Below are positions 23,311-36,111 of a stretch of DNA of 64,000 nucleotides, piece after piece. Where the stretch lies: NCBI RefSeq assembly GCF_020921035.1, contig NC_063157.1, positions 22,647,015-22,711,014 of the forward strand. Reading direction: 5' to 3'. Both the position numbers and the translations under genes were made by a program. This DNA comes from Rhodamnia argentea. Its lineage: Eukaryota > Streptophyta > Magnoliopsida > Myrtales > Myrtaceae. Within the stretch, counting starts at the first letter, position 1. Every line of letters starts with the position of its first letter. The notes below the pieces were generated by a model. The model was not told the origin of the DNA. It saw nothing but the letters and a program-made list of their open reading frames with translations, and ran no database searches.

Positions 23311-26300
23311 TCAAGACTGCATGGCTAACAGTGTTTCAGATTCAGGCTCTTGACCATGCACTCTCAGGCGATATATGCAAGTATAAGTGGCGCTTCCATG
23401 GTTTGACGTGAAGTCTAACCTGACTGTATCAATCAGACCAGAAGCTGTCGAATCCATGACATTAAATGTTTGAGCAGTGCTCTTCTCAAGATCATACGTG
23501 AACTCTGCCAAGAGAAACATCTTCTCCGTGTCAACTGCTGCAGAATCGGCATGTTCTTGAAGCCATCCTGAGACCCTACAGTCCTTAGGAGCACTTGACC
23601 TGTCGTAGGCCACGCTCTGTTCATACATCATTGTCAATCATCAATTTTTAGTACAAATGCCAACCAGGTAAAAACAAAGATAATCAACTCAATTATCCGA
23701 AGATCATCCACAGCAAAGAGGTGAACAAGGGTAAGAAAAAGGTGGCAAACGAGCACCAGTTATATCTCATCTCATAGTAAAGTAGTGGCAGAGTGACTGA
23801 TTAAACGTCGATGGGAAAAGAATCCACGATTCAGACAATTCCAAGTTGACTGTTAATAACTATGAATAATGAAAACAGAAGTGGAATAGAAGCATGAAGA
23901 TAGTAGAAACAAAGCATACAAAATATAAGGCAAAAGTATATAACGATAATGCAGAACAAAAACTAGAAATCAGAGTCAGGAAGAAATTAGTTACATCCCA
24001 GGCCAACTAAAATGTGAAAATCAAATCCTTTACTTCAAAATGCAATTCCAATTCCCTCAATTCTTCTCCAGTTTGTAGATTGGATAACAAATAACAGAAA
24101 CTGCAATAACGGCAAACAATTTGACAAGCCTAATATAGTCATCAGATCAAATGCATCCACCGAACAAATTTGACCAATATACAGCTGGTAGAAGTGAATA
24201 ACGAATCATCAGCAGATGGAGCAAACGCCAATTCGGTAATGAGACAAAATCATCAGACAAAATGCATCGAATAAGAAATTTCCCCAACTAGCTAATCAAT
24301 CGCAAGCCCCTGTTAAATCAAAGTCTCTTGCTTGAAGCATAAAATGTATGATCTATTTTGCTCATTGCGAGGGAACTGTCACCCCATCCTAATGCCACTA
24401 CTCTGATCTGTCATTTAGAACTATCAATCCTTTCGATATAGGTTTGCTGATTTGTGCGAGGTTTTCACACGACCCATAATACTCCGATTCACGAGAGAAG
24501 CTCCCCAAAAGTACATTCAGATTGTAAGTTAGCAATGCTCTAATATACCAGAATGTCTCTATTTAGGATGCAACACTCATGAGCTCACCCTGCAGGACAA
24601 TATTTGCACGGCGCTCCTGTAGTGTTAGTTTCATGGTTTAGGCTACTTCCATTAACCTTGCAGGAACCGCCAAAATCAGTTTTTGCTCTCTATTTTTCGA
24701 ATTAGTGCAATGCAAGAGTCAACTCTGCTTCTTTTGCTTTTACCACTAAAATGTTTCACTTCACAGGTTCTCTTTGCTGGCCATAGACTTAGCAAGTAAT
24801 CAAAAGATTGACCTACAATACACTAAACCAAATCTGACATATGCAGATTCCCACTACTTACACCAAAACTGTTAGGCCACCATCAATGCCATCCACCTCC
24901 ACCACATTGAGCCACAACCAGTCCCACCACGATTGCCAGTGTCCAACCAACCCTACCACGACTGCACCAAACATGTTGGCAGTGACAACCAAAATCCAAT
25001 ATCCCCTATACCCCCCAACAAAACAAGTTCCTAGATTCCTTTTCAAGAAAGAACCTTTGCTTGGCCCGACCATCAGAAGATATTCCATTCGTTAGGGAAT
25101 TATGAAGGAAATGTGTTTTGTCGAAGGTCAATCAAAAAGTCTATGCAATAGTTGTAATGACCTATTTTAGGAGATTCTATCATTCTAGGTAGCAGATTTT
25201 TGCATAAGAAGCATCCAGTAACCCCAATTTTTCCTCTTCTTGAGAGAGGATAAAGACCTATTTCATACCCTCGCTTCACGTACCAATCTCTCATTCCATT
25301 CTAAAATCATCCAACTAAAAGATAAGAAAGCTAAATTATTCAACTAATGACCTCAATTATGCAGCTTTATAAAAGCTTCCAGTGACTCACACTTAAAGAT
25401 ATGCCATCAAGAAGCCAAAACCATCACTTTCAAGTACTATTGTGAAATTATATCTAACCATAACTTCCCTAAATTCTAGGCCACTGGGATTTACAAAAGC
25501 TTCACTTCTTTCAAGGAAAATCTAGACCAGCAGGCTTTTCTGCGCTGACCTCCTATAAAGAGGCTACAAAAACTACAGCAATCAGAAAGATGAGACAAAA
25601 GTGTCTTTGCATGTGTAGAAAGAAAACGTAACCAAGGCCATACGACTGAATCCCAAGCTTTTGTTAGGTCCATTTTAATTAGGTCTTTAAATTACCGCTT
25701 CTATTTAATGCAGTTCTTGAACCTTGACTGCTACAAGGAATTTCCTAGATCAGAAGCAAACCACAAAAACACTTTCTTCTAGGTATGCCTAAAATTGGTT
25801 TTTCAATAACTACCCTCTGCAGGGGACTGCTGAGACCTAAGATCGACATACTTTGGGATGGGAACTTAGAACTCCTTTTGCAAGCTGATCCACAGAGGTC
25901 TCTCAAGAATGGGATAAAAAGCCATATGGTGTCACCTCGCATAGGGGCCAGTGATGTCTGGTGGTAAGGACGTTTTAAATAGTGAGAACTGAGAGTTTAT
26001 AAAATGGGACTGTAGCATCCAAAACTTCCCATCACTAGACTTATGAGCATGAAGATGAAAAATATAGAGCACCGTTCTTTAAATACATCGGCACATATTT
26101 TCTCCTGCTCCTATGTTACCACCTCTTTCTTGTGTGTATCAAAGTGAGGGCAACCATTTGGCCCATTATCAGTAGCAATGAACAAAACATGTTTGGCAAG
26201 ATAAAATAAAGCTCTATTTCTTCTTTTTCTGGTTCTAAAGGTAACAATCCAGATATTCTCCCATGTTAATGTCCCAGTTTAACTGTACAATCTAGTCACA

Positions 26301-27639
26301 AGTCTGAAGTTCATCATTCTCAACCTCAACTAAAAAAGAATGAAGCAAACTCTAAGCAAGCACTGCAACCAGTTACTTCAGACAGGGGAAACAAACCAAG
26401 ATTCTGTTACCTTTTGTCAATAAGTCCTCATGTTTAAATTGATATATAAAAGCCCCACCAGCAAATCTTAAGCACTCACGTCATATCCCAAGTATATATA
26501 GGCAAGAGACCAAGACAAAACAGCAAAAAAGGAAAGTGAACGCTGATTCTGCAGCTAGAATTGAATTATGTTATGCAAGAAAGCATCACCTTTGCCACAT
26601 GTTCCAAGGTAACAGCTTCAGGAACAATTGCTGTCCTAAGCCTAACTTGCACATAGCCACTACTTCCTTTCAAAGGAAAACACTGGCCAGGCTCACCAAA
26701 ACTGGGTTTCAAAATTTTATCCGCATCAGCATGAACACCATGGCGATTGCTTATTGAAAACCAAGTACTTGCTTTCCCGACAAGATAAGGCTCCGAGTGT
26801 TTGACCACCATTCCTCCACCAAAGGACAACGCATAATCTACTCTCCCAAGCCCATCTGCAGCATGTTTCTCTATCTCCTTCAAAACCACATCTCTTGCAT
26901 AAGCCCTTACATCATCTAAACTGACATCACTCTGATCAACTACACCACCCTTTCCCTTCATAAATTCTTCGATGAAATTCTCAAACTCCTGCTTCGATAA
27001 CCAATTTCCTTCTTTTAACTCACTCAAAGACTTCTCCACAACTTCATTCTTGGCTTCCAGTTTCTTCAGAATAGTTCTCGTCATCACACTCCTATCCTCA
27101 ATCTGCTTGCTTAATTCATTCCTCAGCCCACCAATCTCGCTCTCCAGTTTCTTATCAACCACATCCACCTGCACCTGAATCATTTTCGAAGTCTTCTTCA
27201 ACAGCCCCTCCACTTCCGCAATCCGCCCCTCGAAATCCGCAAACTCCACGGGGCTCCCCGGCGACTTCATAGAGAGCCTCATGACCAACTGAACTAGACC
27301 TAGTAGGACAACCAAAAGCAGGAAATTCTTCGTAAAAACGCTCACCACCGTGAGCCACCGCGGCTTCTCGGCCTTCGGGGCCACCTTACGAGCCCGGCGC
27401 GGAGAGATCATGGAATTCCCCAGCGCTTTCTTCACGGTCGCCAGGTCCTTGCCCTCCCCTCGGATCGAGTGGTGGCTCAGATCCTTGCTGTTGCCGGAAA
27501 CGGCCTTGTCGTCGGCGTTGGCCCCGTTCTCGGCGGGGACAAGCTCGATGTTGCTGTTGGATTTCTTGTCGGCGAGCAGCACCGGCCTCCGACGCGCCGA
27601 AGCCGGGTTCGCGGTGATCGACACCGTGGATGCGGACAT
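23311..27639 (-). CDS. SUN-domain protein of the inner nuclear envelope (plant SUN1/SUN2 type)
   Basis: Two coding exons, 27639-26590 and 23616-23311, join in phase 0 to 451 residues, close to Arabidopsis SUN1/SUN2 (about 450-470). The nucleoplasmic N-terminus has a basic patch RRARK (81-85), followed by a transmembrane segment at about 105-121 ([15 protein letters not shown]). A coiled coil covers about 135-240, and the C-terminal SUN domain runs from about residue 268 (DYALSFGGG) to the end, including [19 protein letters not shown] at the splice junction and CRVSGW. SUN proteins bind KASH-type WIP/SINE proteins in the perinuclear space, linking the nucleus to the cytoskeleton and anchoring telomeres in meiosis. 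The single intron is about 3.0 kb. Whether it corresponds to SUN1 or SUN2 is not resolved. Confidence 0.93.
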
Positions 27640-27979
27640 TGTTGGTGACGGCAGAGGAAAAAAAAGAAGAAAAAAACCCTAATCCGGTCGATGAGGAATC
27701 GGTGCGACGGCCAAAAACGTCGATCTGCGAAGAGATTTGCGCGATGGTGAAGGAGGAGGAGGAGGAGGAGGAGGAGGGGGAGGAGGTCGCGACGATTTGA
27801 ACGGTCGCACAGTTCTGATTTTGATTTCAAAATATCCCCAAAAAAGAAAAAGAAAAAGAAAAAGAAAAAGAAAAGAAGTCGGTAGTTTTCTTCTTGTGCA
27901 TGAGAAAAAGTGACGACATTACTATTTAGTAAATAGCATTTACTTGTGTATCCTCCCACAGACAGGGGGCGGTAACTAC
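27640..27979 (-). promoter_or_regulatory. 5' leader and proximal promoter of the SUN-domain gene
   Basis: Upstream of the start codon lie a (GGA)n tract at about 27751-27778 and an (AAAAAG)n tract at 27841-27875. On the sense strand these read as CCT and CTTTTT pyrimidine tracts typical of plant leaders. The minus-strand open frame through here is low-complexity and not a gene. Confidence 0.45.
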
Positions 27980-28449
27980 GGCCCTGTTTGATTCGGCATT
28001 GAAAATGAGCATTGGAGCTCTAAAGTTCCTTGGCCAAATGCAAATGGTGTTTGGTTCATTTTTTGGCTTACTTTGGAGAGATGCAATTGCATTTCAAATG
28101 TTTTCCAAAGTCCTTTAGCCCAAAGTATCTCTAGAGGTACTTTGAGCTAAAGGACTTTTGCGAAATGCAATTAAATTTTTTATTATTTTAATTTTGTCAC
28201 ATTCGCTTGCCGCCGCCGCCCACCACCATTGCTCATTGGCCGCCGCCGCCGCTGCCTTTTTTTCAAAAAGATAAAATATTTTACGAAGTTCATTTTTCAC
28301 CAAATAACATTTACGTTAAAGTTACTTTCCAAATGTATTTTTAAAATACACTTTACCAAACACTACTTGCATTTTGAAAAAGGCCTTTAGCCTAAAGATA
28401 TTTGCATTTTCTCAAAGTCCCTTGGCCAAACGCTGAACCAAACAAGACC
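27980..28449. mobile_element. Inverted-repeat element, family E
   Basis: The left end GGCCCTGTTTGATTCGGC and the right end read on the other strand (GGTCTTGTTTGGTTCAGC) match at 14 of 18 positions. The similarity continues inward (TTCCTTGGCCAAATGCAAA against CGTTTGGCCAAGGGACTTT). It has no coding capacity. A GCC-repeat patch lies near 28209-28255. A target duplication is not clear, so PIF/Harbinger or hAT remain possible. Confidence 0.65.
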
Positions 28450-29164
28450 TATCGGGTTTAGATATCCTTGGTAAGGGAAGGAAAAGACAGAGCCTTGGGG
28501 TTTGAGATAGAGTGTAAGTCCTTGTCCCTTAAGCAAGTTAAAAAGCAGGTCAAACCTTTTAGTCTTAGTCGAGTCATTTCATTTCTTTGGCTTTGGTAAG
28601 CCCCTCTTTCTTTCGGGTAAGGTCCAGTAACTAAGAAAGTCTCTTTTTTTTATTGTATTGGCTTTGTAATCTGGCCTTTAAAGTAACTTGCTGTAAAATG
28701 AAAAGAAAGGTTTGAAAACTCGCTCGTTTATCCTATTTTGCTTTTTATCATTCGAAAAGAAATAGATTTTCCTCCTTTCATTTTACTTGCCGGATGAATT
28801 GATTAACAAAACACGAGTAGTGTGCATCGATTCTAAATAAAACATTCCGCTAAAAATATTACTTGTGCTACATCGTCATAAGGCATTATCGTCGAAAAGA
28901 TAGGATATCGTACAATTGATGTGCCGATTTATTTGTTAAGAAAGTTTAATGAAGTGCACCATACTTCATAAGTCGATAAAAGGAAATGGCTAATTCCACA
29001 CCATCCAAACCTAAACTCGTAATTTCCCAAAAAAAAAAAATTCGTTTGGTATTTCTATTGTTTCATCGGTAGACATTTCACATTTGTAGAGTAAAACTTC
29101 GATCTATATCAAAACAGGTTTGGTTGCTAGCATCTTTTTCCCCTCGTTTAGGGAGAGTTATATT
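28450..29164. other. Intergenic DNA without a supported feature
   Basis: AT-rich, with no open frame of note and no matching repeat family seen. Confidence 0.45.
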
Positions 29165-29760
29165 TAGAGTTAATATCACGGAAAACCCTAAGCTGGTATA
29201 CTTGTGACAAATTCACCCTTCGCTAAATTGGGTTAATATTATGAAAAATCTTAAATTAATACACATGTGACAAACATAGGGTAAAAATCCTAAACCGATA
29301 CACCAATGAACTATCACATGCCATGTATCTCAACAATTTGACCGTTAAATTTAACGAAAACTAATTATGTCACGTGTCACGTATCTCGGCAATTTGATGA
29401 TTAAATTTAACGAAAATTAACGAACGGTAAATTTATCACGGGTGCACCGGTTTAGGGTTTTTACCCTCTGTTTGTCATAGGTGTGTTAATTTAGGATATT
29501 TCGTGGTAATAACCCAATTTAACGAAGAGTAAATTTGTCACGAGTGTACCAACTTAAGGTTTTTCGTGATAAAAAAGATTAGTTTATGGTAAATTTGTCA
29601 TAGATGTACCAGTTTAGGATTTTTGATGGTCAAAAAAATAATTTGAGGTAACTTTATCACTGGTGTACTAGTTTGCAATTTTTTGTAGTCAAAAATATAG
29701 TTTTGGATAAATTTGTTATAGATATACCAGTTTGATTTTTTTTTTCATGGTATTAATCCT
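29165..29760. repeat. Family C interspersed repeat, copy 1
   Basis: It is a series of phrases such as 'cttgtgacaaattcaccc', 'ccctaagctggtatac' and 'ggtttagggtttttacc' on one strand and then on the other, so the whole forms a long imperfect fold-back centred near 29350-29400. Related copies lie at about 46410-46830, 48385-49615 (split) and 60875-61335. It has no coding capacity. Confidence 0.6.
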
Positions 29761-29970
29761 TATACTTATAGAAATTAGGTTTCATATTAGAGTTTATAAA
29801 AGCATATGCAAAATTTGAATTGAAATAATTTGCTAATACAACATAAATGAGAATTTCATAGTTTCTAACGCCTTTCAATGCTTAATAACAAGTACAATAG
29901 TTTGTGAACTTTAGTGCATGGAAATTTAAAAGAGGGGTGGGGGGTGAGGGGGCAAAAAGGACATCTTAAG

Positions 29971-30589
29971 TAGGGGTGAGCAAATTGGACCATCCGAACC
30001 GGGAACCTCCTGGATCGGTGGTCCGATTCCAGGTTCTTCATATTAAAACCAACTGCTGGACGATCCGGGTTCCGGTTCTAGGGACATAAGACCGGATTGG
30101 TCGAATTAAAAAAAAAATAACCGTAATGTTTATTGTTTAGAGTTTATTTCTTTCTTTTGTACTTCGCAGCCCCCGCCACTTCAATCTTCACGTCTTTCGC
30201 AAGTCCTAGCAACGATCATCCACATCACCACCCCTGCTCAACCCTAGCAACCCCTTTCGGAGGTCACACAACCCAAGCGAGGGTGTCACATGGCCATATC
30301 TCACGAGACCCTCGCTTGAAAAACAAATTTTCTTTCAAGTTTTCGAGATTCTTGGCTGCAATGAGATTTGAGAGTCACATGGACTTGTAGCTTCTAAGGC
30401 CATCGAGCGTGTCGTGAAAAATGAATATGCCGGAGAAATTTACTAATTTAAGACTCAAAAATGTTATTGGTTCCCGGTTCCCATAGTGACCGATCCGGTC
30501 CTCGATATCGGAAAATGGGAATCGGGACCATCGATCCGGTTCCCGGTTTTCGAGGGGAATCGGACCGGATCGAAACTCGATCATCCCTA
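29971..30589. mobile_element. hAT-like non-autonomous element, family D, copy 1
   Basis: The 619-bp element starts TAGGGGTGAGC and ends GATCATCCCTA. Flanking octamers ATCTTAAG and AGTTTAAG agree at 6 of 8 positions, as expected for an old hAT 8-bp target duplication. Both subterminal regions carry facing runs of GGTTCCGGT / ACCGGAACC type. The interior is AT-rich and non-coding. Confidence 0.7.
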
Positions 30590-32185
30590 AGTTTAAGTAA
30601 TTGGAAAGTTAATTATATCATATGAAGGTGGTTGAATGATTCACGGAGAGTCCATTGGTCAACTGCAATAAATGCCTACCAAATCAAAAAATAAATAAAT
30701 AAAGAAAGGGCTGATCAATTAATGCAACGGCAACATAAATTTCAGACAACACTTTTTTTTTCTCAAGTACCTCAATATTAAGTTTAAATTAATTTCATAA
30801 TTTTTTTTGTGACATATGATAATTAATTTTTTTTTGGGTCCAAATTTGATAATTAATTGAGTGGCCTGTTGCTATTTGTAATTAAAAAAAATTACTTTTC
30901 AATTCTTCACGGCGCTTTCTTTTTCCTTTTTTCTTTTATTGTTAAACTTGGTTTTCCTTGAACCCCAAAAAATTACTGAAAGTATAAATTAATCGGCATT
31001 TTATTGTTTCATCGTCTCCAAGCTCTCGCTCGCTCTCTCTCTCTCTCTCTCCTGCGAACTGTTCTCTGCCACCTGCGACTGAATAACTGAAGATTCCTCC
31101 TGCAATTCGCGTTCGCACTCGAAGAAGCTCCTCCTCCTCCTTCACTCCCAGATCGATCTTAGTCCTCAGTGTGCGAGTAAGCAACGCTCTCTCTCTCTCT
31201 CTCTCCCGATAAATTTTCGAAATTTCGTTTCTTTCGGAGCTTTTTTTTCCTCCTCCTCCTCCTCCTCCTTCTCCCGCTGTGTTCTCTGCCGCATTTGCAT
31301 ATGGAAGAAGTGAATCGCGTCGCGCTTCGAACGGAGCAGTAATCTCCTTTCTTCGGGGAATTTGGGCTTTCGAGTTCAATGTTCCTGGATTGTCGCGCAT
31401 GCAGAGCTGTTCTTTGATGATCTCCCCTCCTATCTCGAGATTTCTGCTCTTTCTTCTTGTGCGATTCTGTTGCTGCTGGGAATGCGTGAGCGGATGAGTG
31501 CGGTTCTGATTGCTGGCTTCCCGAGGCATTCAGACAAATGGCGGCAATTTCTTTGCATGCAGCTGTTACGATCATTTATAGCTCTTCCCGAATTTTGATG
31601 TCGAGTGCTTTGCCGATGTTAGTTGATTGTTGAAGCTCTTTTGCTGTGGACCGGCACGTTTGGGCGATGGCGCGTTTTATTTTTAATTTTGTGTTATTTT
31701 GACTCATCAATTTGTTTCTTTGTTTTTTGGGGTTTAAGTCGATTATTTCTGTCAGAGGAGAGTTGTTTCTGATTTCTGCTTTCTTATTGTTGGATGTGTC
31801 ACTCGACAACAACTCCAAGCTATTCTATGTTTCTTTGTCGATCAGCTTTAAGTTTCTTGGGACACCTGTGGCTGGAGTAGGGAGTGATGATACTTTCATG
31901 TGTTGAGGTTCTGTTGCATGTAATATACTCCTGTTCTAGTAGGGATCTGCTTCTTCAACTTTCTGATGCATGCCCAGTTATCGGAAATGGGTTTCGTAAG
32001 TGTTGATCTAAGTTTTAAGTTCTCGTTGAGAAGTGCTGGCATTTGATAGTCTTCTTATGCTGGTACTGATTTCAGCTTGCAGGTTTCCTGGTTTACATCT
32101 GAGTTTTGTCGGCTTTAGGTCTGTTGTCAGCAGAGTTATGACTCTACTATTGGGTTGACTTGGTGAGGCTAGATTGGCTTGTTTA
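30590..32185 (+). promoter_or_regulatory. Promoter and 5' leader of the ABI5-like bZIP gene
   Basis: CT microsatellites at 31032-31051 and 31187-31205 and a CCT run at about 31249-31270 mark a typical plant 5' leader. A leader intron is likely: a donor near 31176 (GAGTAAGC) or later, and an acceptor TTGCAG at about 32082, 100 bp before the ATG. Minus-strand open frames here are shadows of the low-complexity leader. Confidence 0.45.
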
Positions 32186-35100
32186 ATGGGGATTCAAACA
32201 ATGGCTTCAGAAGGTGGCGGCGGCGGCAGTAATAATGGAAAATCCACTGATGTTCAGCCATTGACTCGGCAGAATTCAATATACAGTCTCACACTTGATG
32301 AGGTCCAAAACCAGTTAGGTGATTTAGGGAAGCCATTGAGCAGCATGAACCTGGACGAGCTGTTGAAGAATGTCTGGACAGCTGAGGCCAGTCAGTCAAT
32401 GTTTATGGATGTTGAGGGCACCGCTGTGGGTAATCAAAATGCTCTCCCCCATCAGGGAAGCCTTTCATTAACTGGTGCATTGAGCAAGAAGACGGTTGAT
32501 GAGGTATGGAGAGATATACAGCATGATAAGAACAGAGGAGAAAATAAATCAAAGGAACGACAACCCACTTTAGGAGAAATGACCTTGGAGGACTTCTTAG
32601 TAAAAGCAGGTGTTGTCGTTGAGTCATCTTCGGATAAAAGGAGCATAGATAATATTGGCAGAGTCGACCCCATCATCACACCGCAGGTTCCTCCTCAAGG
32701 ACAGTGGATGCAGTACCCACAACCTCAGTTTGCTCACCCACAGCAAAACATTATGGGTATTTACATGCCAGCTCAGACTATGCCGCAGCCTCTGCAAATG
32801 GGAGCTGGTTCAATGATGGACCTTCCATATCCTGATAACCAGCTTGCTTTACCTTCACCATTGATTGGAACATTGTCAGATTCACAGACAAGTGGTAGGA
32901 AAAGAGGCACTCATGAAGAAGTAATAGATAAGAGTGTTGACAGGAGGCAAAAGCGCATGATAAAAAATCGGGAATCTGCGGCTCGTTCACGAGCGAGGAA
33001 GCAGGTAAGCTTTGGCTTGTTTTGCTTAAAGTTTGGCTGACTCAGCTAATGGTTTTTCTGCTATGTCGAAAATGTCTGCTTGTTTCTCTTTTTCAATTTT
33101 ACTCTAATTTTATCGACCACTCCAAACAGGCTTACACAAGTGAACTGGAGAACAAAGTTTCGCGGCTAGAAGAGGAAAATGAAAGGCTGAGGAAACGAAA
33201 GGTCAATCTTTCATTTAAGGACCGTGTTCTAGTACTTGTTCCTCCCACTTGATTTCTGGTTTATAGTCTGTTATGCAACTTCGGTGCTCTGTGGGTTGGC
33301 CATCTGATGAAAATCCCTAAGCTTCCAACTTCCGAGAGGTGACCTTGTATTGCCCTGTGTCCTTATGAGAGATGTGGAGTTGTAGTGAAGGCTCTTCGTA
33401 TGCAGGCAAGTTGAAGAGAGGGATGAGCAGTTCAGTTTTGCTGAAGAACCTCTCACTCGAAAATCTTCAACTCTCCTCTCATAAGAAGACCAAAATAAAC
33501 TTGTGCTCATTGCTCTTATCTCAACTTGCTGCCATCATCCTGTGCTTCTCCTGGTGATGGGGTTTACTTCTCTCTCTTGATATGAATAATGTTCCACAAA
33601 GTTTATGATTTCTTGGATTTTGTTAAGAGGCTTTCCTAGAAGATTATAGATTTATCAGCTTTAGCATGACCACCAGTGCTGTGGAAACTTGAAAAGTGGG
33701 ATTGAGAGACGGTACTTAGTTTGGACTATTCAGGACTAAGGAAACAAGTCTTGTCCGAATTTGGTCTTCTTGACACGAAGGAGGTGAAGGGTGGCATCCC
33801 TTTTGTGAAATGTCAAATAGGATGGCATTGGAAAAGTCGAGCCGAAGAAACGATGTAGATGAATGGACTCATAGGCTCGACGGGCAAGAGAGGGACAAAA
33901 GAATGCAGAGCAAATTTCGCCCTCCCACATGAGGTTACAAATGCTGTCCCTAGCATAATAATTGCAAAAGGGAGACGAGGACCAAAACAACTTCTCCTTC
34001 TGCTTGAGATTGCGAACATGTAATACAGTGATTGTGGATTTGAACTTGGATGAACGACATTCATCAAGGGAAAGCCATTATTAAGTGGCATAAGGAGTTT
34101 CAGTTGAAATTAGGTTTGTGCAAACAAGATGGAGTGGATGGTTTTCCTTAGTAGGAAGAACACTTGAGTGATATGTACAATCTTTGGTCATCCAGAAGTG
34201 AAGATAGCTTAACCTTAGAAGAGGGGAATAGGCCATGAGTTTCTGGGGTTGATAGCTTCATACTTGAATTTTCTCAATCTAACTGGGAATTTTGTGGAGG
34301 AAGATATTATGGTTGTTCTTTTTTTTTTTGCATAATGTCGAGAGTGGTGAATCTTTGTCAGTCATATTCTAGGAAGAGAGAAGGAGCCATGATTATCATT
34401 ACTCGAGAGCCTGGAGGCAGCATGCATAAGATTTGTTAATGTACTAGCGTGTTGGCTTAGAAAGGTGGCTGGGGAATTAACTGACCAATTTTTGGAGCAT
34501 TTTGTGTAAGACTTACGCCTGGTGTAGATTTCGGACTCCTATTCTAAAATGTTGAGTTTTTGAGGAAAATGTTCTGGTTGTGGAGTTGGACCATGACCCT
34601 TTCTTCTGTTAGTGTGCTAGCGCTCTTGCTCTCAACTGGTCTATCAGAACATGGTTATTTCACATGAGGCTGGAAAAATAAGTTTATTGCGCTTCTTACT
34701 GCAGGTGAACGATTGCAAATGTAGTTTTGTTTGCTAACTAGGCGTCCATTTGGTAACAATTATGTTCCCAAGAAACAATTTTTAAGCGGAAATGATTTTT
34801 TTCTTATTTTGTTCCCAAGAACAGAGATGTAGATTTTTTCTTCTTCTTATTTCTATTCCAATTCTGTTCCCTGGCCACTGATTTGTTCCTGGGAATAGAC
34901 AAAATTAATTGACATTACCAAACAGATTTTTGTTCTTTTTTCTGTTTCTGAGAACAAAAGAACAGGAATCAGAGAAATAGGAGCGTTACTAAGCAGGCCT
35001 TAGGTAATGGATTACCGCTTTATGAATGTATAGGGTATTATTTGCAAATCAAAAAGGTGTAATTTCATGTCTCATGTGGTGGACTTTTTTCCTTTTTGCA

Positions 35101-36111
35101 CTTGAGGCTGTGGAATTGGGTGTAGTTGGAGGTAAGTATTTCCATGGCAATAGCTATTAAGCTCAGGCAAATTGTATCCTGGTGCTTCTGCAAATTGAAA
35201 GAGAAACGTAGTAATAGATAATTGGGAGAAAACCTTAGAACAGTTGAGGGTGTTGCAACATCCTTTTATATTATGAAGAATAGATAGCTTTGCACTTTGT
35301 TAGGCTTGTTAGATTGTCCATATTTAATGGGGTAGCAGGTACAGGATTGCTACCCTTTGGTACTCAGATAAAAAAAGAGCTTCTATTGGTAATCATTCTG
35401 TCCACAATATTTTTGGATCTTAGACTTTTGTCGCCTGTTTTTTAAGATGAAAGCTTTGCTTTTATTTAATTTGCTGAAACTAGGCTATTAAGTTCAAAAG
35501 ATTGATGTCTGGGGTTGGTTTACTGGTAGTTCTGGCTGCGTGTTTCTGTCCCTATAGTGCGAGGAACTTGCACAGGTGTGCTAGTCTGAGGATTAAGTGA
35601 GGTTCTTATTGTCTGAACTTGGTCCGGTATTTTTAGACTTTAAAGTTGGTGTACCTTTCCATACAACAAATTTAGACAGACTGGAAAAAAGGGTAATTCG
35701 CCGAGATGAAAATTTTTCTAGTGGAGAAACCTGCTTTGAAGATTTCTTACCTTTTCGGGGGTATCTATGTTGTTACTGTAATATCTAGAAAACAGGCAGG
35801 AAAGAATTGATGAATCTCCTTGGATTTATGAAACTTACAGTAGAGTAATGCCGTTGACAGATCTTATCGACTAGCTCATGAAACCTGCTTCTAATGGAAA
35901 TTCAAAGCACTTATGTCCCATTGTGAACCATGTGTTGCAAATACATGGTGTTTGTACAGATGGTTTTGTTGTTCGGTCAATTGTATTTTGCTTCATGAGT
36001 CATTAAATTGGTCGTACTTCAATTTGGCAGGAGTTGGAGAAGATGTTGCCATGTGCACCTCCTCCCGAACCAAAGTATCGGCTGCGAAGAACAACATCAG
36101 CCCCATTTTGA
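32186..36111 (+). CDS. Group A bZIP transcription factor (ABI5/AREB-like, DPBF type)
   Basis: Three coding exons, 32186-33004, 33130-33201 and 36031-36111, give 323 residues. Conserved group A blocks are present: an RQNS kinase site (28-31) followed by IYSLTLDEVQNQLG and MNLDELLKNVW; a KTVDEVWRDIQ block; and a TLGEMTLEDFLVKAGVV block. The basic region spans about 253-273 with the N-x7-R signature (N261, R269), followed by a short leucine zipper. The protein ends RRTTSAPF, the usual C-terminal phosphorylation/14-3-3 site. Such factors bind ABRE (ACGTGKC) promoters downstream of ABA and SnRK2 kinases, mainly in seeds and under drought. It most resembles ABI5-like/DPBF members (AREB3, EEL, DPBF2); the paralogue is not fixed. 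The last intron is 2.83 kb and contains a MITE. Reading through intron 1 would stop at 33040 and lose the zipper. Confidence 0.92.
34738..35004. mobile_element. Inverted-repeat element (family F) in the bZIP intron
   Basis: The left end CTAGGCGTCCATTTGGTAAC faces the right end, which reads CTAAGGCCTGCTTAGTAACG on the other strand. Inside, 'tgttcccaagaa' and 'ctgagaacaaaagaaca' are inverted. Its length of about 265 bp and lack of coding frames fit a MITE. A related sequence lies near 45540-46000. Confidence 0.55.

Noticed and set aside
27477-27959. 160-codon minus-strand frame overlapping the SUN start
   Set aside because: It is another frame of the SUN exon plus poly-Phe and poly-Leu from simple repeats; the SUN frame is clearly the real one.
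30942-31575. Long minus-strand open frames opposite the bZIP leader
   Set aside because: They are low-complexity (Glu/Arg/Gly runs) and arise from the CT and CCT tracts of the bZIP 5' leader.
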